A DNA stretch of 64,000 nucleotides. Origin: Methylomicrobium sp035916875 (GTDB taxonomy: Bacteria; Pseudomonadota; Gammaproteobacteria; Methylococcales; Methylomonadaceae). The stretch lies in contig NZ_JAXUHN010000094.1 of the NCBI RefSeq assembly GCF_035916875.1, forward strand, positions 1-64,000, read 5' to 3'. The notes under the pieces are model-generated. The model saw only the letters and a list, made by a program, of their open reading frames with translations, had not been told where the DNA came from and did not search any database. Positions within the stretch are counted from its first letter, which is position 1. The number at the start of each line of letters is the position of its first letter. Made by a program: the position numbers and the translations under genes. This document shows positions 52,705-62,238 of this stretch, piece after piece.

Positions 52705-53313
52705 ATGACGATTACGATCCGGCAACTCGGCTTACAGGACTACGAAGCCACGTGGCAGGCCATGCAGCGCTTCACCCTGAACAGGACACCGGAGACGCGG
52801 GATCAGATTTGGATCGTCGAACATAAGCCGGTTTATACGCTCGGTCTGAACGGCAAACGCGAGCATTTGCTGAATACCGGCGCGATCCCGGTTGTTCAGA
52901 CGGATCGGGGAGGGCAGGTAACCTATCACGGTCCGGGACAACTGGTCGTCTATCCGTTACTGAACCTCAGACGACGCGAACTCGGCGTGCGGCCGTTGGT
53001 GACTTTGCTGGAGCAAACGATGATCGATGCGCTCGCGCGCTACGGCATCAGCGCAAGCGCGCGGCCTGAAGCGCCGGGCGTTTATGTAAAGAGCAAAAAA
53101 ATCGGCTCGATCGGGATTCGTATCAAGAACCATTGCTGCTATCATGGCCTAAGTCTGAACCGCGCGATGGACTTGACTCCGTTCAAATTCATCAACCCCT
53201 GCGGCTATGCCGGCCTCGAAGTTACCCAACTGGCCGATCTCGGTGTGTCTGCCAGCCATGATGAACTGGCTGGAATCGTGCTTCAAATACTGACGGGAAA
53301 ACTACAATCATGA
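52705..53313 (+). CDS. lipB: octanoyl-ACP:protein octanoyltransferase LipB
   Basis: Moves octanoyl from acyl carrier protein to lipoyl domains. The 202-residue product has the Lys/His region RGGQVTYHGPGQLVVYPLLN (near 70-90), the GSIGIRIKNHCCYHGLSLNR stretch, and the nucleophile Cys in FINPCGYAGLEVTQL (near 171). Its last codons overlap the ATG of lipA (ATGA), so they are coupled. Confidence 0.97.
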   Translation: MTITIRQLGLQDYEATWQAMQRFTLNRTPETRDQIWIVEHKPVYTLGLNGKREHLLNTGAIPVVQTDRGGQVTYHGPGQLVVYPLLNLRRRELGVRPLVTLLEQTMIDALARYGISASARPEAPGVYVKSKKIGSIGIRIKNHCCYHGLSLNRAMDLTPFKFINPCGYAGLEVTQLADLGVSASHDELAGIVLQILTGKLQS

Positions 53314-54272
53314 CTTATCAAGCGCCCTCTCGCGCCACGCCGGAAACTCATCAACGCAGTACCGAAAAACTCGCACGCATTCCGGTCAAGGTCGAAACCA
53401 CCGAGTCGCCGCTGCGCAAGCCGGAATGGATACGAATCAAACTGTCCGCGGGCAATGAAGTGACCCGCGTAAAAGAGCTGCTGCGTGCGCATAACCTGCA
53501 CACGGTCTGCGAGGAAGCCGCCTGCCCGAATCTGGCCGAATGCTTCCGGCACGGCACCGCGACGTTCATGATCATGGGTGACCTTTGCACGCGTCGCTGC
53601 CCGTTCTGCGATGTTGCGCACGGCAAACCGCTGCCGCTCGATCCGAACGAACCCCGCCAGTTGGCCGAAGCGCTCAAGGCGCTGGCGCTGAACTATGTCG
53701 TGATTACATCGGTTGACCGTGATGATCTCCGCGATGGCGGCGCAGCGCATTTCGCCGCTTGCATCAAGGAAATCAGGCAGCAATCACCCCAAACCAAGAT
53801 CGAGATTCTGGTACCCGATTTTCGGGGACGGATGGACAAGGCTATCTCGATTCTTGTAGACGAACCTTGCGATGTGTTCAATCACAACCTTGAAACCGTT
53901 CCGCGCTTGTATAAGCAGGCCCGGCCTGGAGCCGATTATTTGGGTTCCTTGAAACTGCTCGAAGGCTATAAAAAAGTGCTGCCGCAGACGCCGACCAAAT
54001 CCGGGTTGATGCTCGGTCTGGGCGAAGAACCGGAGGAGGTCTATCAGGTCATGCGGGACTTGCTCGACCACGGCTGCACGATGCTGACGCTCGGCCAATA
54101 TCTGCAACCCAGTAAATCGCATCTGCCGGTCAAGCGCTATATCACACCGGCGGAATTCGACGAATTCGGCAAAACGGCTAATGCAATGGGCTTCGAACAG
54201 GTAGCCAGCGCACCGCTGGTCCGCTCTTCGTATCATGCCGATTTGCAGGCGAAGGGCATGATCGGCGATTAA
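53310..54272 (+). CDS. lipA: lipoyl synthase LipA
   Basis: Radical-SAM enzyme inserting two sulfurs into octanoyl-domain to make lipoate. The 320-residue product has the auxiliary cluster ligands CEEAACPNLAEC (near 67-78), the radical-SAM motif CTRRCPFC (near 93-100) and the closing RSSYHAD stretch with the serine ligand of the auxiliary cluster. Coupled to lipB; it is the last gene of the operon. Confidence 0.98.
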   Translation: MTYQAPSRATPETHQRSTEKLARIPVKVETTESPLRKPEWIRIKLSAGNEVTRVKELLRAHNLHTVCEEAACPNLAECFRHGTATFMIMGDLCTRRCPFCDVAHGKPLPLDPNEPRQLAEALKALALNYVVITSVDRDDLRDGGAAHFAACIKEIRQQSPQTKIEILVPDFRGRMDKAISILVDEPCDVFNHNLETVPRLYKQARPGADYLGSLKLLEGYKKVLPQTPTKSGLMLGLGEEPEEVYQVMRDLLDHGCTMLTLGQYLQPSKSHLPVKRYITPAEFDEFGKTANAMGFEQVASAPLVRSSYHADLQAKGMIGD

Positions 54273-54423
54273 GGATTTGATTAAAAAACTCCCTGGATCG
54301 CCGATGTGGTAGGAGCATCTTTAGTCGCGATTCTTGCCTTCAATCGCGGCTAAGCCGCGCCACTTCATCCTAGCTTTATCCATTTTCCCTCTGAGTCTGG
54401 CTAATAAAATCCGGTCTTTATGA

Positions 54424-55248
54424 TCATAACCCGGTTTTTGCTGACTTCACTACGGGTGACAGGGCTTTAATTTCGCGGGAGATGATCGAATAAAGCTCCG
54501 AGGTCCATGCCGGGAGTTCTTCGGAGTCAGCTTCCAGAGGGTGGGTCCTGGGATCGTGCGGGGCAATCACGACTTTCACATTTTCGGCGCCCACTTGCGC
54601 GGTAACGACGAAAAGTTCCTCTATTGCCTCATCGTCCATGGCCAAGCAACCGAGGGAGGCGGCTTTCCCGTGGATAAAAATATCCGAACCCGGATCGGCG
54701 CGCCCCTCCTGTGAGGCATAGAAGAGGTCGAATTCGTTGGGATAATTTATTTTCATCGACAAATGGTAATGGCTGTTGGGATTCAACCCCGCGATGCGAT
54801 AAATGCCTTCCGGCACCTGCCTGTCGCCTTGGCGCAATTTGGGGCCGGCTACGCCACTGGCATCCCAGATGCCATAGTCGCGGATAAAGCGGAATTCACC
54901 GCTGTCCCTGGCCCATAGTTCCAGTTTCTTTTCCTGTTTCAAAGCGATGAAGGTAACTTCCCGGGGGGGATACGGCACCTTGGCCTTGGCGAAATAGGGT
55001 TTGAGTTTGCTCGTCGCGTATGCACCGTAAATTTGCAGAATATCCTCCACGGTCCGTTGGCCGGGCAGCTCGCTAAGTAGGATGTAATACATTTTCCGGT
55101 CGGCCTGAGCTTGCGGGCGGGCGTCGATGGTGCTGGCTGTGGTGGCCGTTTTTGCCGTGACGGTCGTGGTGGCGGGCTTGTGCCCGGAGCATGCGCCGAG
55201 TAATCCTGTCAAGGCCAAGCCGACAATGATTTTGGCTGTTGATTTCAT
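54424..55248 (-). CDS. L,D-transpeptidase-like (YkuD/YafK) lipoprotein
   Basis: 274-residue product with a lipoprotein signal (GLLGACSGHKP, Cys20). The YkuD catalytic motif HGKAASLGCLAMDDEAIEEL (His-x3-4-Ser-x-Gly-Cys, near 190-205) is present. Such enzymes cross-link or trim peptidoglycan; the YafK/DpaA subgroup releases Braun lipoprotein from the wall. The Thr/Ala-rich linker after the lipobox (about 24-48) is typical of periplasmic spacers. Which of the two activities applies is inference. It is convergent with lipA, 150 bp apart. Confidence 0.88.
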   Translation of the reverse strand: MKSTAKIIVGLALTGLLGACSGHKPATTTVTAKTATTASTIDARPQAQADRKMYYILLSELPGQRTVEDILQIYGAYATSKLKPYFAKAKVPYPPREVTFIALKQEKKLELWARDSGEFRFIRDYGIWDASGVAGPKLRQGDRQVPEGIYRIAGLNPNSHYHLSMKINYPNEFDLFYASQEGRADPGSDIFIHGKAASLGCLAMDDEAIEELFVVTAQVGAENVKVVIAPHDPRTHPLEADSEELPAWTSELYSIISREIKALSPVVKSAKTGL

Positions 55249-55891
55249 AATATGTGCCGGAAATGATGTGGGGACTGAAATAGTTTAGGTAAAACCTCCT
55301 CATGTCTGCAAGTTCGGGGGGCTTCCAGACGAGGCGGGAGTGGAAATGCCAAATCGTCCGCTGTGGATTGCGGACCGGGGTGCTGGCCGTTGTTCCAAAA
55401 CCCAAGGTATTCGATGAATTCTCCGGCCGTGACGCTGGCCGCCGAACCGATGGCAGTTACCAAGTCACGGTTGCCTTTGACTTTGTCGCGCAACGCTGAA
55501 ACCTGATTTCTCATTGAGAAAGGTGACGCGCTTTATCTAGCCGGATAGACGATCCAGGGTGTCGCGGGCTCGAGTGTCGCTTATATTGCTGTAGGCCATG
55601 CGGGCCCCGAAATTGGCGCTTCACGATTATAGTCCCTGCTGCCTATGCTGGGTATTTTAAGCGTCCTTAGATTGGATTATTGACTAATCAGTGAATTGTG
55701 TTCGGCTTATTCCTTGCTGGAAGCGGCATTTAGCCGTGTTCGTTTCAAATGGTACCCGACATAACAACAATGACTGAGTTCTAGTGGTACTCATTCCAAC
55801 TGGTGTTATTTGACATGAAATGTCTGGCGAAACGAATTGCGCATCACCGCGCTAGCATTCGAAACGTTCCGCCAAACGGATGCTTAAAATA
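55249..55891. other. intergenic, about 640 bp
   Basis: No recognisable gene. An 89-codon minus-strand frame (55245-55514) encodes MRNQVSALRDKVKGNRDLVT and then loses any family-like pattern; I cannot support it. The remainder (55515-55891) shows nothing. Confidence 0.35.
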
Positions 55892-57127
55892 CTATGGAAT
55901 CACTCGATCCCAGGTGAAAGGACCAAAGGCTGAATCACTTTCCGCGTAATTTGCATGCGGATCAACCGACAGGCGCAGGTATTCGAGCGGGAAGTAACTG
56001 CCGTGCACGACAATTCGGTGAAAGTTCTGGACATTGTAGCCGTGTGGCTGATTATCGTAACTGTCGTCTGTACATGCTGCCTCAGTACCAACCGCTGCCT
56101 CAATTACGCAAGGAGTGTTGTCTATAAGCGGATTATCCGAGCGGTACTTGTGCGAGTCGCCATTCATCAGCAGGACCGGTTTGCCGAATGCGGCGGTATG
56201 CGAAGCGATGCTCTCGATGAACGGTTTGTAGTTGGCAATGTGTTGGTCCGCCGGATTTGTGCCATCCAGATCCCACATGTCGGCCTGCTCCGCGATGACG
56301 ACTGCTTTCATACCATCGGTCTGCGCTTTCTCGAACGCTGCGTCCAGCCAACGAATATCTGCGGCTGTCCGCTGCGCAGCTTCCTGTATCTGCTCTCCGG
56401 TTTTAGTCGTGGTGCCATACCAGTTATCGGCATCGTTGTTTGAACCGCCTGGGATGTTCAAGGTCACGAACAGCACCCCTGATTGCTCCCACATCACGTT
56501 TTCGACATATTCCGCATCCTGAGGATGAGCGGGATCATATGCCTGTGCCTGTGAAATCACCCTCTTTTCATGTCCTCCGAGCGTCTCGCCGGGATTGGTA
56601 AAGAATATTGAACGGATAAGCGCTAAATTTGCAACTGGATTGCCATTGGCGTAATCGACGTAGTTGCCGTTTGAGTCTTTGACGTTACCGCCTTCCTTGG
56701 ATTTTTGACAGTCGGTCCATTCATTGTCGCCGGGTGTATAGACGAGCGGATTCTTGAACTGGGTCCAAAGATCGAAAATTGTCCGGTTATACGCCAGCGT
56801 GCAATATTGGCTGCCCGAATGAATGTCGCCGACGTGCAGCACGAGGCGGACTTTCGGATCAGCATTGATCGCCTTGATGAAGGCGGGTGTTGCCTCTATC
56901 TGTCTCGGATCGCCGGGATTCGGGCCGTCCTTGGAGTCGGGCCTGATATTAGGCTGATCGGATGGACATTCTCCCGCTTTGCAACCATAGGGAGAGTCTC
57001 CGTAAACTGCGAGAGTGACGGTATTTTCGGATTGAGAGTTAAACGACTTGTTATTGTCTGCGATCGCTGGCGTGATTGCGCCTAGCCCATAGACCAGCAG
57101 TGCCGTTGAGGATAGCATTTTTTTCAT
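55892..57127 (-). CDS. secreted calcineurin-like metallophosphoesterase
   Basis: 411-residue exported phosphoesterase. Signal peptide about 1-23 (LGAITPAIADNN). Metal-site motifs in order: YGDSPYG (near 43-49), LHVGDIHSGSQYC, TPGDNEWTDC and MNGDSHKYRSD. Several Cys pairs point to a periplasmic or extracellular setting. Phosphate-scavenging is suggested by the PhoD-like phosphatase at the window end, but no Pho box was identified. Substrate unknown. Confidence 0.85.
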   Translation of the reverse strand: MKKMLSSTALLVYGLGAITPAIADNNKSFNSQSENTVTLAVYGDSPYGCKAGECPSDQPNIRPDSKDGPNPGDPRQIEATPAFIKAINADPKVRLVLHVGDIHSGSQYCTLAYNRTIFDLWTQFKNPLVYTPGDNEWTDCQKSKEGGNVKDSNGNYVDYANGNPVANLALIRSIFFTNPGETLGGHEKRVISQAQAYDPAHPQDAEYVENVMWEQSGVLFVTLNIPGGSNNDADNWYGTTTKTGEQIQEAAQRTAADIRWLDAAFEKAQTDGMKAVVIAEQADMWDLDGTNPADQHIANYKPFIESIASHTAAFGKPVLLMNGDSHKYRSDNPLIDNTPCVIEAAVGTEAACTDDSYDNQPHGYNVQNFHRIVVHGSYFPLEYLRLSVDPHANYAESDSAFGPFTWDRVIP

Positions 57128-57834
57128 AGGTAGTTTCCTGTTGAAATGGCGGTGAGATTTGCTCCAGTTGCCTGAGCAGAGAGGGCGCTCTGGTCAAGCT
57201 AGCGACCAAAGCAGTCCGAGGCTACATCTCGAAGGTTACAAGCCAATGACAATAAATTAATGTGAGATATATTTGTAGCTCATGCGGGTATACATCCCTT
57301 TTATTCACAATAACTGTCTTTGTTATAGCTGGGAGCGGCCGTTTGACTTCAACGTTTTGTGAACACGGGAAGACTGCAATTGTCCGATAACGTCACCTCA
57401 AAGCTGATGTTGATCGTAAAATCTAATCAAGCAACACGGATGCGAGTTGAATAGTTAGACAGACATGCCAACGAAGTTGTGACATTTTTTCTGGCATACC
57501 CCATGCTGGGAATATCTACCTCGGCTGGCAAAAATTCGACCCTGATTGACAGCCATGTTGTTCAACGGCTGAAGTCGCGGCAAATTCGAGCCGTTGATGA
57601 TGCGTGTCATAAGCGTATGACATCAATGACCAACGCTTCTTGACAGGCAATGACCATTGCGGCGGAACAAAGATTGGATGTGACGGTATAAATGGCTCCC
57701 AAGACTCTGCTTGCAATTGGGAAGTGAAAAGTGAGAGTACTTAATTATGCCGACGCATGAAGATCAGTTTTTTTGGGGCTTTAAAATAAAATTAGGCACA
57801 AATAGGATCCTCGACGTCTTAATGCGAGGATCTA
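57128..57834. other. intergenic, about 700 bp
   Basis: AT-rich, no supported gene. Contains a GATCCTCG / CGAGGATC hairpin (57806-57832) directly behind the protease stop, likely that gene's terminator. The rest presumably holds the promoter of nothing obvious, since both flanking genes are on the minus strand and read away from it or into it. Confidence 0.4.
57806..57832 (-). terminator. hairpin after the secreted protease gene
   Basis: 8-bp perfect inverted repeat GATCCTCG / CGAGGATC with 11-base loop, 3 bases past the protease stop on the minus strand; an AT-rich tract follows. Confidence 0.55.
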
Positions 57835-59787
57835 TCACGGCTTTAAAGCTGTGATAGTTAGCTGATAATAAGGTATCGGGTTGCTCGTGCCGGATTCTAC
57901 AACCAGTGCATACCATGTTCCGGCTTGAGGATTAGCAATCTCGACAGCTTCGAAAACGCCGTAATTAAATGAATAAGCATCGGCATTTGGATGAACATAC
58001 GTCGGGTCAGGAACCGGCGTCGCGCCGTATTTTATGTAAAGATCGATATCGTTGCTGAGATCTTCAATGCCATTCAAGGATACTCTAAGCACAGAGAAAC
58101 CGGGCGGTAAACCGAATGTATGTTCATACCCCATCGCTACCGGCACGCCGGATTTATTATCCAGTTTCAATACAAAGGTGTTTCCGTCTCCGACCTGAGT
58201 ATTAGCACCACATGCGGGGGGGGGATTTACGCCGGCTTGTCCTGAAGCCAGAGCAGCCAGGTTATTCGCCACGTTACGGTGTTCGGCGATTTGACAAGCG
58301 CCGATATCCGAAACGTTATTTGCGCCCACGCAACCCACACCGAAAGGATTTCCGGCAGAGTTTCCGGTCATGAGCGTGGCAATGGCGGAATTGGTGCAGG
58401 ATTTGGCAAATTTCTTTGCCGTGATTAGATTCAATTTATCGATTCTATTAGTCGCCGTCGCATCAGGACAATCGGTGATTTTATTGTTGTCCTTTCTTGA
58501 TTGGCAATTATTAAGGGCATTCAAATTTCCCAGCATATAGGAGTTTGAAATATTCGCGATGGCCTTTTGACATTTTCTGGCGACTTTATCGGCAATCGGC
58601 TCTGAAGGGGTATCATCGGCATATTCTACATTCAGCATTTGCGTTACAGCGCTGTCGCCGGCCGCCATAATACAAGTTTTAAGATCATCGGCGGTTTTCG
58701 CATTGGCACAAACGCCCCCTAGTCCACTGTTTTCTAGAATGCCTGCAGGACAGTACTGCGCAATGTTTGCTGAATTGAGGAGCGCTGCCGCACTAGAGAT
58801 CGATTTTTGCGCTGTCGCATCAGGGCAAGCCCTGTTAATCTTTCCCGCAACAACAGCGTCTAGGCAATTTCTGTTTGCCGTATAGATTTGTTCCAGATAT
58901 TTTCTAGCGTAGGTCCGCACCGCATTACGGCATTTTTTCAATGTATTGTTAATTTTCAATGTATCGTTAATCGGATCAATATTTCCTTGAATAAACCCTT
59001 TCGATAAATAGACGTCATCATCCCATGATAAATCGGGACTTTGACAAAGTGAGCCGGTTCCCCCCGAGGTCACGCCAGCAACTACATCGGTACCATTCAA
59101 ATTGACAAACATAGGTCCGCCCGAATCGCCGAAGCAGGTGTCCGATGTAGAAGTGGAGCTATATTGCCAACATATGTTTCCGGGTTGCGTTACGCCCGAG
59201 ATAGCGCTGTTACAGTCTGCCAAAGCCACACGGCCCTCGCGCTTGATTCCGGAATCGCTAGTCGCCCCTCCTGTCTTGCCAAAGCCGATAATCGTCCCGA
59301 TGGTACCTAAAGCCGGAGTTCCGGTAATATTAATGTGTGCTGGGGGAATCCCGACTACAGGGCTTTTTAATGTCAGGACAGCGTTGTCGCCACTCCCGCC
59401 GAACACATAAGCTGGATTCATTTCTACCGAGGCTACGGGATAGATGCCCCCGTTTTGTAAATAGATCAGCAAATTGTCGGGAGCTTGCAGGGTACAAGTG
59501 GAAAAGCTGTGACCGCCAGCGCTCCCATTGGCGCAAACACAATGCGCGGCAGTCAGAAACGTCTGGCAACCGATTAAAGTCCCTGAACAAATTTGTTGAT
59601 AATAGGGAGTATTACTAGTTGTCGGCGTGGAAAGCAATAAGGCGCCCGATGCAGCACTATCCTGTGTAGGCTGGCCGTTGACGATGCGCGGCATTGCTTG
59701 TGCGGAAACTAAACCACTGCAACAAAACGCCAGATATGTTGCTAGCGTAGCAGCGAGCAAAGGTCTTGTCTTTGTCTTGACTTTCAT
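57835..59787 (-). CDS. secreted trypsin-like serine protease with tandem Cys repeats and PPC domain
   Basis: 650-residue exported protease. Signal peptide about 1-31, then RIVNGQ, the usual mature start. Catalytic triad: His82 (LTAAHC), Asp134 (GDNAVLTL) and Ser222 (GDSGGP). Beyond residue 280 two ~120-residue repeats have six Cys each at matching spacing: 286, 308, 321, 346, 360, 372 and 406, 428, 440, 464, 486, 498, with CPDAT in both. The C-terminus (about 535-650) is a pre-peptidase C-terminal-like beta-sandwich (SNDIDLYIKYG, GTWYALVVESG). Its start overlaps the upstream small gene by four bases. Target unknown. Confidence 0.88.
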   Translation of the reverse strand: MKVKTKTRPLLAATLATYLAFCCSGLVSAQAMPRIVNGQPTQDSAASGALLLSTPTTSNTPYYQQICSGTLIGCQTFLTAAHCVCANGSAGGHSFSTCTLQAPDNLLIYLQNGGIYPVASVEMNPAYVFGGSGDNAVLTLKSPVVGIPPAHINITGTPALGTIGTIIGFGKTGGATSDSGIKREGRVALADCNSAISGVTQPGNICWQYSSTSTSDTCFGDSGGPMFVNLNGTDVVAGVTSGGTGSLCQSPDLSWDDDVYLSKGFIQGNIDPINDTLKINNTLKKCRNAVRTYARKYLEQIYTANRNCLDAVVAGKINRACPDATAQKSISSAAALLNSANIAQYCPAGILENSGLGGVCANAKTADDLKTCIMAAGDSAVTQMLNVEYADDTPSEPIADKVARKCQKAIANISNSYMLGNLNALNNCQSRKDNNKITDCPDATATNRIDKLNLITAKKFAKSCTNSAIATLMTGNSAGNPFGVGCVGANNVSDIGACQIAEHRNVANNLAALASGQAGVNPPPACGANTQVGDGNTFVLKLDNKSGVPVAMGYEHTFGLPPGFSVLRVSLNGIEDLSNDIDLYIKYGATPVPDPTYVHPNADAYSFNYGVFEAVEIANPQAGTWYALVVESGTSNPIPYYQLTITALKP

Positions 59788-59981
59788 TTCTCTTCCGGGC
59801 TTGAAGCATTTTTAAAATTCCCAAACTCTCGCCGCTTCTTTTCCCCTTGCGTCGGTTGCTTTGTTTGATTTTCCATCGAAGCTAACTGCGCTTTCAAAAC
59901 TTCGACAAATAGGCTGTCCGCTCCGAACTGCTGCTCCAATCTTGGAATATCCTTCCTCAGTAAGTCTAATTCTGAGACCAT
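59784..59981 (-). CDS. small hydrophilic protein coupled to the protease
   Basis: 65 residues, MVSELDLLRKDIPRLEQQFG, a charged helix, then a lysine- and glutamate-rich tail. No signal peptide or family recognised. Its stop overlaps the protease start by four bases (ATGA), which supports real translation. It could be a cytoplasmic chaperone-like partner or regulator of the protease, but this is only inference from position. Confidence 0.5.
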   Translation of the reverse strand: MVSELDLLRKDIPRLEQQFGADSLFVEVLKAQLASMENQTKQPTQGEKKRREFGNFKNASSPEEK

Positions 59982-60095
59982 AATATTATCATTATGTTTA
60001 TGGCAAAGACTGGAAAAAATTTCTAGGCCGAATTTAACCTGATAGAAATCTCTAAAAAACCAGTTATTGTCTGATTAGGTTTGAACAACTTTATT

Positions 60096-61034
60096 TCATA
60101 CGTTTAACCTGGGATGAATGATTTTTTCTTTAAGAGAGCCGATGGCGCCCTTAACTTGTTCCCAAGTTTCTTTGAATTTGTCGGAATCGGTATGCAGTGT
60201 GTCTCTTAAAGCTTGAATTCCTTGATAAAGTGTTGCGTAATCTTTCTTATCTCCATAGCCAAGGGCTTCGGCTAATTTGAGTTGATATTCAGTGTTATCA
60301 GCCAATTGGAGAATTTGTTTCTTACCGTCTTTCTTGCTTAAGCCGGAATTATGTTCTAATTCATAAGCATCCGTCAGATCGGCTTCAGCGGATAGCACGG
60401 GTAATGGGTAAATTTCGGTGTTGGCTACCAAAGTATCAAGCACTTTTTCTAGTGTCTTTTTAGCATCATCTTCCTTTCCGGCTTTGATTAGCGCCGTAGC
60501 TTCATCGATGGCGCCTGGATATTCGCTTAAGGGTAGACTGACAATATTAATTCTGATCTCGCTGGCAAGTTCTGCAAGAAGCTTTTTGGCTTGCTGTATT
60601 TGTTCAGCCTCAATAAGCTGCATTGCCTTTTTAGTCGTTGCCTTTACGTCATCGAGATTGCCCTGGTAGATAACGGTTTCTTCCTGAAAGGACACGGGAA
60701 TCAGATTAAACTTACTATCCCTGGAAGAAAGTATGCGCAGTTTTGCGGAAACGTCCTGCAGATAATGCAAGGATTGCTCAGTATTGTGGTTATACAAGGC
60801 TGTGAGCGCGTTTTCTGTTTCCATTACGGTTTCAACCGCTTCTTTGACTAATTGGCGCTTTTTCTCCGCACTGATTTGATGGGCTTGGCTCCTATGCTTG
60901 GATAATTGTAATGCTGAGGGAGTCTTTACCTGTTTTTTTTCAAGGCTCTGATCGGCCAAGCCGGCGGCGGACGCTACTAAGAGAATTGTTGCGGAAAGAG
61001 CGCTTGCGGTTTTAATATAATAGAGTTTTGTCAT
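60096..61034 (-). CDS. YfdX family protein
   Basis: 312-residue exported protein of the YfdX family (function not established; the founding E. coli protein is acid-stress-induced). Signal peptide about 1-27. Helical region with the family's spaced pattern ETENALTALYN..SLHYL; YQGNLDDVKATTKKA; AKKLLAELASEIRINIVSLP, then LSEYPGAIDEATALIKAGK and YPLPVLSAEADLTDA. It lies 12 bp behind the small lipoprotein gene, so both form a unit. Confidence 0.85.
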   Translation of the reverse strand: MTKLYYIKTASALSATILLVASAAGLADQSLEKKQVKTPSALQLSKHRSQAHQISAEKKRQLVKEAVETVMETENALTALYNHNTEQSLHYLQDVSAKLRILSSRDSKFNLIPVSFQEETVIYQGNLDDVKATTKKAMQLIEAEQIQQAKKLLAELASEIRINIVSLPLSEYPGAIDEATALIKAGKEDDAKKTLEKVLDTLVANTEIYPLPVLSAEADLTDAYELEHNSGLSKKDGKKQILQLADNTEYQLKLAEALGYGDKKDYATLYQGIQALRDTLHTDSDKFKETWEQVKGAIGSLKEKIIHPRLNV

Positions 61035-61046
61035 GAAAGTTTCTCT

Positions 61047-61337
61047 TTAATCGCCATCACGGTCATTGTCGTGATGATGGCGATGATGTGTGTAATAGGG
61101 AGGATAAGCATAATAGCTGTAGGCGGGATATTGAGAATAGCCATTACTGTAGCCAGCATACCCATTGCTCGGGTATCCATAGGTTTGCAGACCATTGTAG
61201 AAACCCTGGTTATTGTGGCTGTAAACACTGTTTCCAGGTCCTCTAACAAAGTAAGGTAAATTCCCTTGGCAGCCAACTAAAAAGAAAATTGGTGTAATAA
61301 ATAAGATACCTATCATTGATCGCTGAATAACTGACAT
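61047..61337 (-). CDS. small Tyr/Gly/His-rich lipoprotein
   Basis: 96-residue product with a lipoprotein signal (FFLVGCQGN, Cys23), then a Tyr/Gly/Asn-rich stretch with repeated YxxY and NGY motifs and a His-rich tail (THHRHHHDNDRDGD). The tail could bind metal. Start at ATG 61337, preceded by GAAAGAG. No family recognised. Probably cotranscribed with the YfdX gene. Confidence 0.7.
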   Translation of the reverse strand: MSVIQRSMIGILFITPIFFLVGCQGNLPYFVRGPGNSVYSHNNQGFYNGLQTYGYPSNGYAGYSNGYSQYPAYSYYAYPPYYTHHRHHHDNDRDGD

Positions 61338-62238
61338 AGTGGTCTCTTTCAAAAATTCATAAGCTCGAGTGTTTTGTAAGACTTTGTTAGAGAACGCATG
61401 CTTAGAAATAACATTTGAACAATAGCAATCAACTCGTTCAAAGTATTGCTATGGGCATTCATTCACTCAGTTTTAACGTTATCTATCTGGTAATTCAACA
61501 AGAGTTTTCGATTGCCAAACCAATGAGCTGGAAAGAAATACGTTTTTCTTAATGATGAGGAAAGCAAACTATATGCCAGCACTAAATCCATTTTTAAAGA
61601 TAGAAGGCGATTAGTATAAATATTTTATAAAACAAATATTTAAGTCATCTTCTCTTCCTAAGGCTCGGCAGCATTATCGCACTTCATTCTCCGTTAAAAT
61701 GTTTTCTTTGGGTGTAATAAACTCGCGGCAATTGTTTATTACCACCAAAGGCAAAAATTGCCTCAGTGAGTATGCGGCGTGAGCGATCAATGCAGTTGCG
61801 CAAAATGGATTTTTCAGTTGAAGGTAATGTCATCGCTTTGGACACATAAAAAATGCGAAATGCATTGAGTTACGAATGACAGCTTTATAAACTTGACCGT
61901 TCATTCACTTGCCAATTGTGATCGACAGCTTATGTTAAGGGTTGCCAGATGCCTGCCCTTAACCGCAAGACTGCAAGATGCGACAGCACTTGGGGCAGGC
62001 GTCGGACAAGTCTCGAGGGAGGAAACCACAGGCTACACAGCGGGGAGTCTGGATCGGCGACAGTCTATGGGGATTTGAATGATGGGGCTGCCTTTAATGT
62101 GGCTAACAGGCCCATCTGGTGAGTGATGGCATAGCACATCACTAATAGCCCGTCACCCCATGCTTCCGCCGTCCCTTAAGTTGTTCAGTTTATTTTGAAT
62201 AAAGCCCTAAGGATGTCGGGCGAATGTTTCCGTTCCAA
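61338..62238. other. intergenic, about 900 bp
   Basis: No supported gene. AT-rich up to about 61880. From 61930 the sequence becomes GC-richer and holds an 8-bp perfect hairpin (GTTAAGGG / CCCTTAAC, 61934-61963). The following ~150 bp read in frames with short Gly-rich peptides but match nothing I know. The lipoprotein-YfdX promoter should lie at the proximal end. Confidence 0.4.

Noticed and set aside
55245..55514. 89-codon minus-strand frame upstream of the L,D-transpeptidase
   Set aside because: No ribosome-binding site, no family pattern, and its end overlaps the start of a well-supported gene.
61893..62078. Small plus-strand frame or structured RNA near 61.9-62.1 kb
   Set aside because: Has a hairpin at its beginning but no match to RNase P, SRP RNA, tmRNA or any riboswitch motif I can recognise; no supporting start signal.
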